Shown in pieces: positions 5,420 to 5,776 of a stretch of DNA of 5,776 nucleotides; positions within the stretch are counted from its first letter, which is position 1; every line of letters starts with the position of its first letter. Where the stretch lies: positions 1-5,776 of the forward strand of contig JAKBNO010000115.1 of assembly GCA_021831005.1 (NCBI GenBank), read 5' to 3'. The translations under genes and the position numbers were made by a program. Below the pieces are notes generated by a model. That model was not told the DNA's origin. It ran no database searches and was given only the letters and a program-made list of their open reading frames with translations. The DNA is from Thermoplasmata archaeon (GTDB lineage Archaea; Thermoplasmatota; Thermoplasmata; Thermoplasmatales; GCA-001856825).

Positions 5420-5776
5420 TCACTTATAGGAAAGGCCCATCAGAAAGGCTCCATAACCTATTCCCCAAAGCAAGAAGGGATAAACGATCAGTCTCTCCCA
5501 ACCGCCGACGCCTATAACTGGAGATCCAAAGAACATGAAGAAGATGATTGCGATGTACGAGATCACTCCAAGAGCGACCGACATGAACTTAAAGGGAGAG
5601 GTCTGGTACCTGTAGCCGTAGATTGCGGTCAATGGTCCCATGATGAATGTTAGGTCAGAAACATATCCGTGAAGCGCTCCATAGTTCTCATTGAAAACAC
5701 CAACCAGAAGTGCACCGACACCAGTCAGTCCTAACAGGATGGGGAACACCTTTACGTCGAAACCGCAATACACAAA
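5420..5776 (-). CDS. DUF998 family membrane protein, C-terminal part
   Basis: The visible 118 codons run off the right edge of the window, so the true start is missing; the GTG at 5773 is probably internal. The sequence has four hydrophobic segments (about residues 8-27, 35-53, 62-82 and 92-114, counted from that GTG). Family features are visible: GVFNENYGALHGYVSDLTF resembles the GxFPxxxGxxHxxxSxxxF block of DUF998, and GGWERLIVYPFLLW resembles the GxxERLxxxPxLLW block near its end. DUF998 proteins are integral membrane proteins of about 170-220 residues with no established function. It ends at TGA (5422-5420), 57 bases from the convergent DUF2130 stop. No terminator hairpin is obvious in that gap. 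Confidence 0.75.
   Translation of the reverse strand, partial: FVYCGFDVKVFPILLGLTGVGALLVGVFNENYGALHGYVSDLTFIMGPLTAIYGYRYQTSPFKFMSVALGVISYIAIIFFMFFGSPVIGVGGWERLIVYPFLLWGIGYGAFLMGLSYK

Noticed and set aside
5369..5653. 94-codon plus-strand frame
   Set aside because: It lies antisense to the DUF998 gene, which shows clear membrane segments and family motifs.
1..5776. CRISPR array, tRNA or rRNA gene
   Set aside because: No regularly spaced repeats, no tRNA-like cloverleaf with a T-loop GTTCRA sequence, and no rRNA-like stretch were found by eye.

Overview
The window looks archaeal, most likely from Thermoplasmata or a related euryarchaeal group. Three things point that way. The archaeal-type FAD synthase RibL is present. 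The gamma-glutamyltransferase is a short, signal-less form. TATA-like boxes lie about 24-27 bases upstream of four start codons, which is the geometry of leaderless archaeal transcripts. Bacterial -35/-10 promoters and Shine-Dalgarno sites are mostly absent. The phylum-level placement is inference, because no rRNA or tRNA gene is present.

Layout. Positions 1-29 may hold the start of a further minus-strand gene. Positions 64-1016 (minus) carry a RimI-like GNAT acetyltransferase followed by ribL. The GNAT gene has the only clear ribosome-binding site in the window, and that site points at a TTG opening a 19-codon, very acidic reading frame that overlaps the GNAT start. Positions 1309-2868 (minus) hold a complete gamma-glutamyltransferase with its own leaderless promoter. 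Positions 2913-3468 (minus) hold a decayed IS630-family transposase, frameshifted and missing its last catalytic residue. Positions 3495-3981 (minus) hold two overlapping small genes of unknown function (58 and 109 codons).

From 3982 to 4216 there is a divergent regulatory region with promoters in both directions, a short palindrome and a widely spaced inverted repeat. Positions 4217-5362 (plus) encode a DUF2130 protein: a CxxC pair, a long coiled coil and a nuclease-like core. Convergent to it, 5420-5776 (minus) is the C-terminal part of a DUF998 membrane protein cut by the window edge.

Functionally this is a mosaic, not one pathway: flavin cofactor synthesis (ribL), protein or small-molecule acetylation (GNAT), gamma-glutamyl or glutathione-like peptide turnover (GGT) and a possible DNA-processing protein (DUF2130). 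The least explained parts are the acidic leader frame before GNAT, the overlapping small-gene pair, and the DUF2130 gene with the inverted repeat in its upstream region. I did not find a clearly new defence or mobile system.
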